A stretch of DNA of 64,000 bases, from the NCBI GenBank assembly GCA_965660145.1, contig CBFHYX010000001.1, positions 372,001-436,000 on the forward strand. The letters run 5' to 3'. Below are positions 1 to 9,779 of this stretch, in pieces. Position 1 is the first letter of the stretch. Every line of letters begins with the position of its first letter. The notes beneath the pieces were generated by a model. The model was not told the origin of the DNA. It made no database searches and was given only the letters and a program-made list of their open reading frames with translations. This DNA comes from JABURQ01 sp029243145 (lineage in GTDB: Bacteria; Planctomycetota; Planctomycetia; Planctomycetales; Planctomycetaceae). A program made the translations under genes and the position numbers.

Positions 1-2439
1 CCGCGCGATATGTGGGCATGGCGCGACCGTGTCGTCCAAGCTTACAACGAGAACATGCCTTTCGATCAGTTTTCGATTCTGCAACTCGCCGGTGATCTTG
101 TTCCCGAAGCGAGTATCAGTGAAAAAGTATTGGCAGGTTTCAATCGAAATAACGGCACGACCGATGAAGGGGGAGCGATTGCAGAAGAGTACCGCGTCGA
201 ATATGTCGTTGACCGTGTGAAAACAACTTCGACCGTCTGGTTGGGAATGAGCATGGAATGTGCTCAATGTCACGACCATAAATACGATCCCATCTCGCAC
301 GAAGATTACTATCGCTTTTATGCGTTTTTCAATATGAGTTCCGATGGCGGTATGCAAACTCGAAAAGGGAATGCCACGCCGACACTCGAAATCCCCGATC
401 CCGAAAAACAGGAACAGCTTCCGAAAACCGAAGCAGAACTGGCAGGCGTTAAAAAGAGTCTCGTCAATCGACGTACGGCCGCACAATCATCGTATGCTGA
501 ATGGCTGACGGTGAAAGAAAAAGAGATCGCCGAGAATCCGAGCGGTTCAACACCAGTCGGCATGACCGTTCATCTTCCCTTCGAAGAAGGGGACGGAAGC
601 AAAGTTGGCAACGCGGCAAACGCGGAAAAACCGGGAACCATTCAGGGGAAATTTGAATGGGTGGAAGGACGTAGCGGTAAAGGACTCAAGCTGGATGGAT
701 CGAGCTATGTTGACCTAGGTGATCAGGGACGATTCGAGCGCACTGATGCCGCCTCTTACGGCGGTTGGGTCAAGATTCCTAAAAACGGATCGGGAGCACT
801 TATTGCGAGGATGGACGACGGGAATTCCTATCGTGGATTCGATTGTTTAATTACCGGCGGAAAAATTGCCCCTCACATTATCAATACCTGGCCCACAAAC
901 GCCATCAAAGTGAATTCGAAGAAAGCTCTTGAAGCCGACAAATGGCAACATGTCATGGTGACTTACGACGGCTCTTCTAAAGCGGCTGGTGTGAAAATAT
1001 ATGTCAATGGTGAGAATTGGGAATGGACGGTCGAGCAAGATCGTCTTTCGAAGACAATCATTACCGAGAAAAGTATGCTGGTCGGAAGTCGACACCCCAG
1101 TGGTCGACTGAAAGGAGAAGTAGACGACGTTCGTTTCTATCCCCGCGTTCTCAGCGGAACCGAAGTCAAACAACTCGCCGGCGCCGATCCGATTCTCTCT
1201 CTTCTGCAACTCGCCACCGACAAACGGAGTGAAGAACAACAGAAGACTTTGTTTGATTATTACCTGAATAATGGAGATCAAGAGTTCCAGACTCTGACCG
1301 CCAAGCAGAACAAATTGCAGCAACAGATCATCGAATTGAAAAAACCACTCACGACGGTCATGATCATGACCGATCAACCAAAACCACGAGAGACCTTCGT
1401 GCTGATGCGTGGGCAGTATGATTCTCCCTCCGATCAAAAAGTCGAACCGGGAACACCTTCTGCCTTGCCGGCCATGCCTGACGACTTCCCGGCCAATCGG
1501 TTAGGGATGGCCAAATGGTTGTTTGCTCCCGAGCATCCGCTGACATCACGGGTGACTGTTAATCGATATTGGCAAATGTTGTTCGGCACAGGGCTCGTCA
1601 CGACTCCGCAGGACTTCGGCGCACAGGGCGAATACCCGACACATCCCGAATTGCTCGATTGGCTGGCGGTCGACTTCCGTGAGAACGGCTGGGATGTTCA
1701 GCGATTCCTCAAACAAATTGTGATGTCTCATACTTACCGCCAGACTTCGCGGGTCACTCCTGATTTGCTGAAACAGGATCCCGAAAATGTCTTGTTGGCT
1801 CGGTCACCCCGGTTTCGCTTGCAATCGGAGTTCATCCGAGACAACGCGTTATCGATCAGCGGAATGCTCAACGAGAAGATGGGTGGCCCCGGCGTGAAAC
1901 CCTATCAACCACCCGGTTTGTGGGCGGAAGTTGGATTGAGCGGCAAACCGCTCTTCAAACCGGATGAGGGCGAAAAGTTGTATCGCCGCAGTCTTTACAC
2001 CTATTGGAAACGTTCTGCGCCTCCACCCAACATGCAAATCTTTGACGCTCCAACTCGTGAGAAATGCACCATCAATCGACCGCGAACCAATACTCCCTTG
2101 CAAGCGCTCGTGATGCTCAACGACCTACAATTTGTGGAAGCCTCGCGACAGATAGCGGCCCGCATGATGGGCGAGGGTCGCGTTCTTCCCGCCGAACGTC
2201 TCGAACAAGGATTCCTGTTGACTGTCGCACGACCTCCCAGCGCGACGGAAAAAAGTGTCCTGATGCAGCTCTATCAACAGTCTTTGAAACATTTTCGCGA
2301 GAACTCCGAAGCCGCTCAGCAATTGCTCAGTCTGGGAGAATCGAAGAACCCGGAAGGGCTCGACCCGGTCGAGCATGCCGCATGGACTATCGTGGCTTCC
2401 ACGTTGCTCAACATGGATGAATCCCTGACTCGGAACTAG
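1..2439 (+). CDS. PSD1 (DUF1549/DUF1553) protein with LamG-like domain, 5' partial
   Basis: The gene is cut by the left window edge. The codons before the first ATG (position 10) still match the family, so the true start lies upstream. Counting from that ATG, residues 1-115 are the end of a DUF1549 domain, including a CxxCH heme-type motif (C84, C87, H88) in the family signature CAQCHDHKYDP. Residues about 185-390 look like a LamG/concanavalin-A-like sandwich (GKGLKLDGSSYVDLG, then KWQHVMVTYDG). Residues about 495-760 are DUF1553 (NRYWQMLFGTGLV, THPELLDWLA). These proteins are abundant and exported in planctomycetes. Their biochemical role is unproven; electron transfer or polysaccharide-linked functions have been proposed. 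It is the first gene of a PSD1-DUF1501-PSD1-DUF1501 series and is followed by a 136-base gap holding an inverted repeat. Confidence 0.93.
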   Translation, partial: PRDMWAWRDRVVQAYNENMPFDQFSILQLAGDLVPEASISEKVLAGFNRNNGTTDEGGAIAEEYRVEYVVDRVKTTSTVWLGMSMECAQCHDHKYDPISHEDYYRFYAFFNMSSDGGMQTRKGNATPTLEIPDPEKQEQLPKTEAELAGVKKSLVNRRTAAQSSYAEWLTVKEKEIAENPSGSTPVGMTVHLPFEEGDGSKVGNAANAEKPGTIQGKFEWVEGRSGKGLKLDGSSYVDLGDQGRFERTDAASYGGWVKIPKNGSGALIARMDDGNSYRGFDCLITGGKIAPHIINTWPTNAIKVNSKKALEADKWQHVMVTYDGSSKAAGVKIYVNGENWEWTVEQDRLSKTIITEKSMLVGSRHPSGRLKGEVDDVRFYPRVLSGTEVKQLAGADPILSLLQLATDKRSEEQQKTLFDYYLNNGDQEFQTLTAKQNKLQQQIIELKKPLTTVMIMTDQPKPRETFVLMRGQYDSPSDQKVEPGTPSALPAMPDDFPANRLGMAKWLFAPEHPLTSRVTVNRYWQMLFGTGLVTTPQDFGAQGEYPTHPELLDWLAVDFRENGWDVQRFLKQIVMSHTYRQTSRVTPDLLKQDPENVLLARSPRFRLQSEFIRDNALSISGMLNEKMGGPGVKPYQPPGLWAEVGLSGKPLFKPDEGEKLYRRSLYTYWKRSAPPPNMQIFDAPTREKCTINRPRTNTPLQALVMLNDLQFVEASRQIAARMMGEGRVLPAERLEQGFLLTVARPPSATEKSVLMQLYQQSLKHFRENSEAAQQLLSLGESKNPEGLDPVEHAAWTIVASTLLNMDESLTRN

Positions 2440-2444
2440 AGAAC

Positions 2445-2518
2445 CAGGCTGGGTAAGAAAAGCGAAGCGAATTTAAACTGGGCAGAAATCACAAAGAGCC
2501 GGGACCAGTCCCAGCCTG
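2445..2518. repeat. Inverted-repeat element upstream of DUF1501 gene
   Basis: CAGGCTGGG (2445-2453) and CCCAGCCTG (2510-2518) are a perfect 9-bp inverted pair. Inside the right arm sits a smaller palindrome, GGGAC-CA-GTCCC (2501-2512). The right arm is almost identical to a stretch at 63175-63194, so this looks like a dispersed repeat family rather than a gene-specific terminator. No T-tract follows it. Confidence 0.6.
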
Positions 2519-2575
2519 CAAAAAACATACATCGCTCCCGACAAACTTGGGAACATAGTGAGAAGGAAATAGACG

Positions 2576-4036
2576 ATGAACCCGCAACTCGAATTCGATC
2601 GTCAGATGACCCGCCGGCAATTACTCTCTCATGGACGAAGTGGTTTGGGAGCGGCAGCATTGGCAGCGCTCTTGAATGCCGACCTCGGGCAAACCGTCGC
2701 AGCGGAGAGTGGATCTCATGGTCTTTCCGAATTGCCTCACTTTACTCCGAAAGCGAAACGGGTGATCTATCTGTTTATGGCGGGTGGGCCGAGTCACATC
2801 GACATGTTCGATTACAAGCCCACCATGCGAAAGATTCACGGCAGCGAACTGCCCGAATCAATTCGGCAGGGACAACGACTCACCGGTATGACCAGCGGTC
2901 AGAAATCGTTCCCGTGTGTCGCACCGATGTTCGAGTTCGGTCGGCATGGTGAGCGGGGGACTTGGATTAACGATAAAATCTTGCCTCACACCGCCAAGAT
3001 TGCGGACGACATTGCCATCATTCGCACAATGAATACCGAAGCCATCAATCATGATCCGGCCATCACGTTTATCAACACCGGGACACAACAACTGGGGCGT
3101 CCCAGTTTCGGGTCATGGTTGAGTTATGGACTCGGCAGCCCAAACAAAGACCTTCCCGCCTATGTCACAATGATCTCCGTCGGTGCAAAGCCGGGCCAAG
3201 CGCTTTACTCCCGTATCTGGGGAAGTGGTTTTTTGCCATCCAAACATCAGGGAGTTCAATTCCGCAGTGGTGCAGATCCTGTGTTGTATTTGTCAAACCC
3301 TGCGGGAGTCAGCAGCGATCTGCGGCGTAATATGCTCGACAGTCTCGCGCGTATCAATGAAGAGAATTACAACAAGCTCGGCGATCCTGAAATTCAAGCC
3401 CGTATTGCCCAGTATGAGATGGCGTATCGTATGCAGACATCGGTTCCCGACTTGATGGAAATTAACGACGAACCGGCATCCACTTTCGATCTCTATGGTG
3501 AAGACTCCAAAAAACCGGGAACATTTGCCGCCAACTGTGTTCTCGCACGTCGATTAGCCGAACGGGGCGTTCCATTCGTTCAACTCTTCCATCGCGGTTG
3601 GGATCAACACGGCAATCTTCCCAACGAAATTCGCAAGAACACGCTGGGCACCGATCAGCCGGCTGCCGCGTTGGTCAAAGATCTCAAGCAACGAGGCATG
3701 TTAGAAGACACGATCGTCATCTTCGGTGGAGAATTCGGTCGCACCATCTATAGTCAGGGTAAATTGACCAAAGAGAGCCATGGTCGCGACCATCATGGAC
3801 GCTGTTTCTCAACGTGGGTTGCTGGTGGAGGCTTCAAACCGGGTATTGATTACGGCCTCACCGACGATTATTCCTACAATATCGTCGAGAATCCCGTTCA
3901 CATTAATGATCTGAACGCGACAGTCCTGCATAATTTAGGGATCGACCACAATCGATTCACTGTGAAATATCAAGGCCTCGATTCGAAGTTGACGGGCGTA
4001 GAAGGTGCGAAGGTGATCGACGGATTACTCGCTTAA
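2576..4036 (+). CDS. DUF1501 domain-containing exported protein
   Basis: 486-residue member of DUF1501, a sulfatase/alkaline-phosphatase-fold family that in planctomycetes is nearly always encoded next to a PSD1 gene. The N-terminus has a twin-arginine-type signal (TRRQLLSHGRSGLGAAALAAL), implying export of a folded protein by the Tat pathway. Visible family features are the early GGPSHIDMFDYKP segment, WDQHGNLP near residue 342, FGGEFGRT near 384 and GRDHHGRCFSTWVAGGG near 402, a region rich in likely metal ligands. An AAGGAAA-type ribosome site lies before the ATG. The true substrate is unknown; pairing with the flanking PSD1 proteins suggests a joint periplasmic function. Confidence 0.93.
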   Translation: MNPQLEFDRQMTRRQLLSHGRSGLGAAALAALLNADLGQTVAAESGSHGLSELPHFTPKAKRVIYLFMAGGPSHIDMFDYKPTMRKIHGSELPESIRQGQRLTGMTSGQKSFPCVAPMFEFGRHGERGTWINDKILPHTAKIADDIAIIRTMNTEAINHDPAITFINTGTQQLGRPSFGSWLSYGLGSPNKDLPAYVTMISVGAKPGQALYSRIWGSGFLPSKHQGVQFRSGADPVLYLSNPAGVSSDLRRNMLDSLARINEENYNKLGDPEIQARIAQYEMAYRMQTSVPDLMEINDEPASTFDLYGEDSKKPGTFAANCVLARRLAERGVPFVQLFHRGWDQHGNLPNEIRKNTLGTDQPAAALVKDLKQRGMLEDTIVIFGGEFGRTIYSQGKLTKESHGRDHHGRCFSTWVAGGGFKPGIDYGLTDDYSYNIVENPVHINDLNATVLHNLGIDHNRFTVKYQGLDSKLTGVEGAKVIDGLLA

Positions 4037-4066
4037 TACAATGCAACTCAAGAACAGAAAAAAGAG

Positions 4067-7000
4067 ATGATTTCCATGTTACGTCGAGCCTCAGACGAAA
4101 CATTCCGATGGCTTGTCGCATGTGTGGCCTTATTCTGTCTGGCATTATCTTCAACGGGCACTGTTTGTGCGGAAGGCGTTGATTACTCTCGCGATATCAA
4201 ACCGATTCTCGCGCGCAAATGCTATGCATGTCACGGAGCCCTCAAACAGGAATCATCGCTCCGACTCGATACCGTCAAACTGATGCAGCAGGGAGGCGAC
4301 AGCGGTGCGGCCGTCTCTTCCAAAAATTTGGACGAAAGCTTGATCTGGCAGCGAGTCAGTTCCAAGGAAGAGTTTGAGCGAATGCCCCCGGAGGGCGAAC
4401 CACTCTCTGAAACAGAGTTGAAACTCGTCCAACAATGGATTCTCTCAGGAGTGAACGCCCCCGCTAATGAAAAGGCCCAATCCGACCCCGCCTCACACTG
4501 GTCATTTCAACCGCTGAAAGCGGTCACACCACCTGCCGGGAACGGCCATCCGATTGATCGTTTCATCCGTCGGAAACTTAAGTCCGCAGGCATTCAGCCA
4601 TCGCCACTCGCAGAACCCTCCACTCTTGTCCGTCGGCTGCATCTCGATTTGCACGGTCTCCCACCAACACGGGAAGAACTAAAGTTGTGGTCGGCTAACA
4701 TTGAGACCGAAAATGGTCTCAACGAACTGATAGACTCTTTGCTGGACAGCCCGCGTTATGGGGAGCGAATTGCCCAGACTTGGCTCGATCTGGTTCGCTA
4801 CGCCGACACTCATGGCTACGAAGTGAACACTCCCAGGCCGAATGCCTGGCCATACCGCGATTATGTCATCGAGTCGTTCAATCAAGACAAACCTTACGAT
4901 CAATTCATCACCGAACAATTGGCTGGCGACCAGTTCGATGCCGATGCCGCCACCGGTTTTTTAGTCGCCGCGGCAGTATTACTCCCCGGTCAAATTGGCA
5001 AAGATGACGCCTCCAAAAGGCTCGCTCGACAAGACGCCCTCGATGAGATCATTATTGGCACAAGTGCGACTTTTTTGGGCCTGACAATCGGCTGTGCCCG
5101 CTGCCACGATCATAAGTTTGACCCCATCGCGCAGGAAGACTATTACGCACTCCAAGCATTTTTTGCGGGTGTCGATTACGGAGATCGGCCCATCAAAGAC
5201 GAAGGTCACGAACAACGATTAGCAGAAGCGGAACGACTCGTCCCACAAATCGCACAACTGAAATCGCAACTTACCTCGCTTGAACCAGTTGCGTACACTG
5301 GAGAAACACTGATTATCGATGATGAAAATCTCGAACGAGTCACGTTACTGAAAACAAAAAATGGTCATGGAACAAATCCCGACGGTAAAAAACGAGGATA
5401 CGCCGATGATCCTGGTAGTCTCGACCGCATGCCCAACCTCAGCGAAGGACGCTACACCTGGTGGGACAACCATCCCGGCGAAGATGTCTTCACCTGGAAT
5501 CCACAAGCAAACGGGCGATTCAAAGTCTGGATTTCGTGGGGCGTTCATGGAAGTGGTGTCCACACCCGTGATGCTCGATACATTCTCGATGTAGATGGTG
5601 ACCTTGAAACTCGCGACGATCAAACCGAAATTGCCACAACTGATCAGTATTACTATGCAGGGCAAACCGAAGGCGACTCCGAGAAAAAACCTCGCTGGAG
5701 CGGATTGTTCAATGCCGGGACTCATCAGTTCAATCAACAGTCTCGATTGATTTTGAGAAGTGGCGAAACGGGAACCGGTATCACGGCTGATGTTATTGTC
5801 ATGCAGGAAGCGGTGGAAGGTTCTGCGGAAATATCGACACTTCCCCGTATGCGGTCTCCCATCAATTACGAGTCGAATACAGAAGCTTTTCCGGTCAGCG
5901 AGGCGAAATTCGTTCGCTTCACCTCTTATGAAACGACCAACGGCAATCGCTACGAACCGTGTCTCGACGAGTTAGAAGTCTTCACTTCGGGCGAGGAACC
6001 CGTCAACATTGCTCTTGCAACTCACGGCACGACATCCAGTTCCTCGGGAAATCTTTCCAACACAGGCAGACATCAACTGAAACATATTAACGATGGGCTT
6101 TATGGGAATCCGAAAAGCTGGATCTCGAATGAAAAAGGGAAAGGTTGGGTGCAGCTCGAATTCCCCGAGGTCGCCCGCATTAATCGCATCGTCTGGGGAC
6201 GTGACCGCGACGGAAAACTGAAAGACCGGCTGCCAATCATTTATGAGATTGAAATTTCACTCGACGGTACCCAATGGAAACGAGTGGCCTCTTCGGAAGA
6301 TCGCCTATTTCAGGGCACTCCTTTTGATGAGACGACGATGCTGGCTCGAAACGCTCCCGTTGAGCTGCAAAAATCGGTCAACGATACGATTAAGCATCTT
6401 GATGATTTGCAAAAACGTCAGACGCAACTGAAGACTCCCAACATGGTTTACGGCGGTCAGTTTCGTCAGCCTGATGAAACCTTTCAACTGAGGCGAGGCG
6501 ATCCCGAACAACCACAAGATCGAGTTCCACCTCACGTCCCCACAGTGCTTTCCGATGTCTCGCTGACAATAGAGTCGGAAGAACAGGACCGCCGCATCGA
6601 GCTGGCAGAATGGATCACCGACCGGGACAATCCACTCACCGCACGTGTGATGGTCAATCGAATTTGGCAAATGCACTTCGGGAACGGGTTGGTAGAAACT
6701 CCCAGCGACTTCGGCATGAACGGAGCCAAGCCAACACATCCCGAATTACTCGATTGGTTGGCGATCCAATTCATGAAAAATGGTTGGTCGGTGAAAGCAA
6801 TGCACCGACTGATCCTCTCTTCGCAAACCTATCAGCAAACCTCACGCATCAATCCGCAAGCTCAGAAACTCGATGCTGATTGTCGACTCATGTGGCGATT
6901 TCCTTCGCAACGACTTCGGGCTGAAGCGATTCGTGATAGTATGCTGGTCGTGACGGGAGAGTTAAACTTGAAAATGGGAGGACCGGGATTTGATTTTTTC

Positions 7001-7420
7001 AAAACAAAGGGAGGGCTCTCCGGATTTCCTCCGGTCGAAGAGTTTGGTCCCGATAAACTTCGGCGGATGATTTATTCTCACAAAATTCGGATGGAGCAGG
7101 TTCCCATTTTCGGGGCATTTGATTGTCCCGACGCGGGGCAACCCACGCCGCAACGAACTCAGTCGACGACCGCAATCCAAGCACTCAATTTGTTCAATAG
7201 CAATTTTGTCTATGACCGCGCAAAGGCGGTTGCTCAACGAATTCATCGTGAGGCTGGCGACGACGTCGATCGGCAAGTCTCGGCGACATTCCAATTGATG
7301 CTGGGGCGTGTGCCGAGCAAAACAGAGTTCGCAGCGGCAAAGTCGGCGGTTTCCCAATATGACCTTGCGACCTTGGCCAGAGTCTTATTTAACAGCAATG
7401 AGTTCCTGTTCCTCCCCTGA
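4067..7420 (+). CDS. PSD1 protein with cytochrome-c-like and F5/8-type domains
   Basis: 1117 residues, full length. A signal segment (about residues 15-36) is followed by a planctomycete cytochrome-c domain with CxxCH (C52, C55, H56). DUF1549 follows (about 155-370, with a second CARCHDHKFDP motif), then a central discoidin/F5-8C-like region (about 600-760: NGNRYEPCLDELEVF, GWVQLEFPE) and a C-terminal DUF1553 domain (about 830-1110). The two CxxCH motifs predict covalent heme and a redox role outside the cytoplasm. The middle domain suggests carbohydrate binding. A second in-frame ATG at 4076 is better spaced from the purine-rich AAAAAAGAG, so the start may be three codons later. The stop codon overlaps the next ATG as TGATG, implying translational coupling with the following DUF1501 gene. 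Confidence 0.93.
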   Translation: MISMLRRASDETFRWLVACVALFCLALSSTGTVCAEGVDYSRDIKPILARKCYACHGALKQESSLRLDTVKLMQQGGDSGAAVSSKNLDESLIWQRVSSKEEFERMPPEGEPLSETELKLVQQWILSGVNAPANEKAQSDPASHWSFQPLKAVTPPAGNGHPIDRFIRRKLKSAGIQPSPLAEPSTLVRRLHLDLHGLPPTREELKLWSANIETENGLNELIDSLLDSPRYGERIAQTWLDLVRYADTHGYEVNTPRPNAWPYRDYVIESFNQDKPYDQFITEQLAGDQFDADAATGFLVAAAVLLPGQIGKDDASKRLARQDALDEIIIGTSATFLGLTIGCARCHDHKFDPIAQEDYYALQAFFAGVDYGDRPIKDEGHEQRLAEAERLVPQIAQLKSQLTSLEPVAYTGETLIIDDENLERVTLLKTKNGHGTNPDGKKRGYADDPGSLDRMPNLSEGRYTWWDNHPGEDVFTWNPQANGRFKVWISWGVHGSGVHTRDARYILDVDGDLETRDDQTEIATTDQYYYAGQTEGDSEKKPRWSGLFNAGTHQFNQQSRLILRSGETGTGITADVIVMQEAVEGSAEISTLPRMRSPINYESNTEAFPVSEAKFVRFTSYETTNGNRYEPCLDELEVFTSGEEPVNIALATHGTTSSSSGNLSNTGRHQLKHINDGLYGNPKSWISNEKGKGWVQLEFPEVARINRIVWGRDRDGKLKDRLPIIYEIEISLDGTQWKRVASSEDRLFQGTPFDETTMLARNAPVELQKSVNDTIKHLDDLQKRQTQLKTPNMVYGGQFRQPDETFQLRRGDPEQPQDRVPPHVPTVLSDVSLTIESEEQDRRIELAEWITDRDNPLTARVMVNRIWQMHFGNGLVETPSDFGMNGAKPTHPELLDWLAIQFMKNGWSVKAMHRLILSSQTYQQTSRINPQAQKLDADCRLMWRFPSQRLRAEAIRDSMLVVTGELNLKMGGPGFDFFKTKGGLSGFPPVEEFGPDKLRRMIYSHKIRMEQVPIFGAFDCPDAGQPTPQRTQSTTAIQALNLFNSNFVYDRAKAVAQRIHREAGDDVDRQVSATFQLMLGRVPSKTEFAAAKSAVSQYDLATLARVLFNSNEFLFLP

Positions 7421-8898
7421 TGAGAAATCAGATGCAATATTATTCCGAAAACATGACTTCACTGGGGCGTTCGTTTCTCGACCGACGTGAGTTTCTGGGA
7501 CAAACGGCATCAGGACTCTCCGCAGTGGCGCTCGCATCGCTTCTCGATCAAGACCGTCTGCTCGCTGACACTCCTAAAGTTGATCCCAGCCAACCACATT
7601 CTCCCAGGCAGGGACACTTTGATGCCAAAGCCAAAAACGTGCTCGTCATTTTTTGTGCCGGCGCTTGCAGCCAATTAGAGACATACGATTACAAACCCGA
7701 ACTGATCAAATACGATGGCAAGCCGTTTGAAGGAGGACCACCTGTCACATTTCAAGGGCCGGCAGGAAATCTGGCTCGTCCGCAATATGAATTTCGTCCA
7801 AAAGGCGAAACGGGCAAAATGGTCTCCGATATGATTCCCCATCTGGGAGAGATTGTCGACGACATCTCGTTCATTCATACGCTCACAAGCAAATCAAATA
7901 CGCACGGGCCTGCCGAAAATTTTCTCTCGACCGGCTTCATTCTCGACGGTTTTCCCAGCATGGGAGCTTGGTCAAGTTACGCTCTCGGCACAGAGAATCA
8001 GAATCTCCCGGCGTTTGTCGCGATTCCCGATCCGCGAGGTGTTCCTCAAGCAAGCATCAACAACTGGGGACCAGGATTTCTACCTGCCGTGTTTCAGGGG
8101 ACACCGTTCAGCAGCACACAACCGATCCGAAATCTGCAACCTCCAAAGTCCGTTACGGGTACGCAAGATCAAGCGGCTCGTGATTTATTAAACCTTGTCA
8201 ATCGCGAACATCTGAAACAAAATCCGCATGATGGCGAGTTAGCAGCACGCATTGCCAGTTATGAGCTTGCCGCTCGAATGCAACTCTCTGTACCGGAAAT
8301 CAGCGATCTCTCTACCGAGACAAAAGAGACACTGAAAATGTACGGGGCCGACTCTCAGAACGAAAATAAAGCGGCCTTCGCTCGCAACTGCATTCTCTCG
8401 CGCCGTCTGATCGAATCGGGTGTCCGTTTCGTGCAACTCTTCAATGGTGCGTATGCCAGCGGAGGCGCTCTCAACTGGGACGGTCATCAAAAACTCCGCG
8501 AACAGTACGACGTTCACGGCGAGATTATGGATCAACCAGCGGCGGCATTGTTTAAAGATATGAAACAACGTGGCTTGCTCGACGATACACTCATCGTCTG
8601 GTGTACCGAATTCGGTCGGATGCCGATGTTCCAAAAAGGAGCCAAAGGCCGCGATCACAACCAGCAAGGTTTTACCGCTTGGCTCGGTGGTGCAGGAGTC
8701 AAACCCGGCGTCAGCTACGGACAAACCGACGATCTCGGTTTCAAGGCGGTCGAGAATGTCTCCAGCGTCCACGACTTACATGCCACGATGCTTCATCTGT
8801 TAGGTCTCGATCACACACGGCTGACCTTCCGACATAACGGCCTCGACCGTCGTTTGACCGATGTTCATGGCCACGTTGTGAAAGAGATTCTGAGTTAA
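7420..8898 (+). CDS. DUF1501 domain-containing exported protein
   Basis: 492 residues, paralogous to the DUF1501 protein at 2576-4036. It carries a twin-arginine-like export signal (LDRREFLGQTASGLSAVALA, beginning about residue 19) and family segments such as SQLETYDYKPEL, GVRFVQLFNGAY and WCTEFGRMP followed by GRDHNQQGFTAWLGGAG. The start overlaps the upstream PSD1 stop by one base. A second in-frame ATG at 7455 sits closer to the Tat motif and is an alternative start. The protein probably works with the preceding PSD1 protein; its activity is not known. Confidence 0.93.
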   Translation: MRNQMQYYSENMTSLGRSFLDRREFLGQTASGLSAVALASLLDQDRLLADTPKVDPSQPHSPRQGHFDAKAKNVLVIFCAGACSQLETYDYKPELIKYDGKPFEGGPPVTFQGPAGNLARPQYEFRPKGETGKMVSDMIPHLGEIVDDISFIHTLTSKSNTHGPAENFLSTGFILDGFPSMGAWSSYALGTENQNLPAFVAIPDPRGVPQASINNWGPGFLPAVFQGTPFSSTQPIRNLQPPKSVTGTQDQAARDLLNLVNREHLKQNPHDGELAARIASYELAARMQLSVPEISDLSTETKETLKMYGADSQNENKAAFARNCILSRRLIESGVRFVQLFNGAYASGGALNWDGHQKLREQYDVHGEIMDQPAAALFKDMKQRGLLDDTLIVWCTEFGRMPMFQKGAKGRDHNQQGFTAWLGGAGVKPGVSYGQTDDLGFKAVENVSSVHDLHATMLHLLGLDHTRLTFRHNGLDRRLTDVHGHVVKEILS

Positions 8899-9779
8899 CC
8901 AGATCAATATTGGCAAGAAGCATTTCAGCTCGGCACTTTTCGAACACTCAACAGCCGTTGCAAGATGTCAAGGTGTCAAGATTTGGGGACACACTTGAAA
9001 AGGATCTTCCATACTCTTGAGCAAGTCGTTGACTCTGATCGGTTTGCGTTGATTGCTTCGTTTTGGTGCGATGTCACTTTTTGTGTGGACGCATTTTCCA
9101 CGTCACGCGAGATCGCCTCCTTTCTTACGTTGCAGCGGTCGTCATTGTTGAACAGCCCTGGCCGCTCGCGCGTCAGGGCTATGTATTAGGATCGCGTTTT
9201 TCTGATAGCCCTGCGGCGCAAGCCGCGGGGGCCTGCGGGTTGTTATGACGTTACAAATTGCCAAAGATCGAGTCGCCTGTCGGCGAACCACGAACGGTAA
9301 CTCTGGTAGCGGGAGGTTGGCAAGACGAGTTTGAACGATCAACTTTTTGACGCCAAGCCGCGGAGAGGCATCAGAAACGCAGAGAAAAGTGAACGCGTTA
9401 TTGTAGGCATGCGCGTTGTTGTTGTGTGGCTGGGGCTCTCAACAGTATGAAAAGAAAATGGAAGTCTGATTACAGATGCAGCCTTCGTCTTTCGGAACAC
9501 AAGCATAGCCCCAGATGAACGAAGCTGACTCACGCAAAGGCGCCAAGCCGCAGAGATAAAAAAAGAACACGTTCGAAGGTGCTTCTGCCCGGCTTGCTCG
9601 CGCAAGCGGCTCAAACGAGGCGGCATAATAACAGGCATTATCGATTTTGGAGAACACTCATCTTCGCTCATCAACACTGATCAGGAGACTTGTTCCTGAA
9701 CCTTTTCACTTCGTGTTGAAAATTCGCGGATGAATCTGACATGCTCATGCAAGCGTGAGCATGTCACCCCGCTTCTCAT
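8899..9779. other. Gene-free region with hairpins and degenerate repeats
   Basis: No convincing gene is visible in these 880 bases; all open frames are short and lack family similarity. The stretch holds a 7-bp inverted repeat AGCCCTG/CAGGGCT (9154-9180), a GC-rich hairpin with a GCAA loop (9209-9230), and two degenerate stretches resembling the cgcaaaggcgccaagccgcagag type of intergenic sequence (near 9350-9390 and 9530-9565). It looks like accumulated repetitive debris between the DUF1501 gene and the convergent HtrA-like gene. Confidence 0.6.
9209..9230. repeat. GC-rich hairpin with GCAA loop
   Basis: CCCTGCGGC (9209-9217) pairs with GCCGCGGGG (9222-9230) across a GCAA loop, eight Watson-Crick pairs and one T-G pair. 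No T-run follows, so it is not a classical terminator; a REP-like palindrome is more likely. Confidence 0.5.

Noticed and set aside
847..1437. 196-codon minus-strand open frame inside the first PSD1 gene
   Set aside because: No family similarity and wholly inside a well-supported plus-strand gene.
9339..9677. 112-codon minus-strand open frame in the intergenic gap
   Set aside because: Its sequence comes from degenerate repeats and has the composition of translated non-coding DNA.
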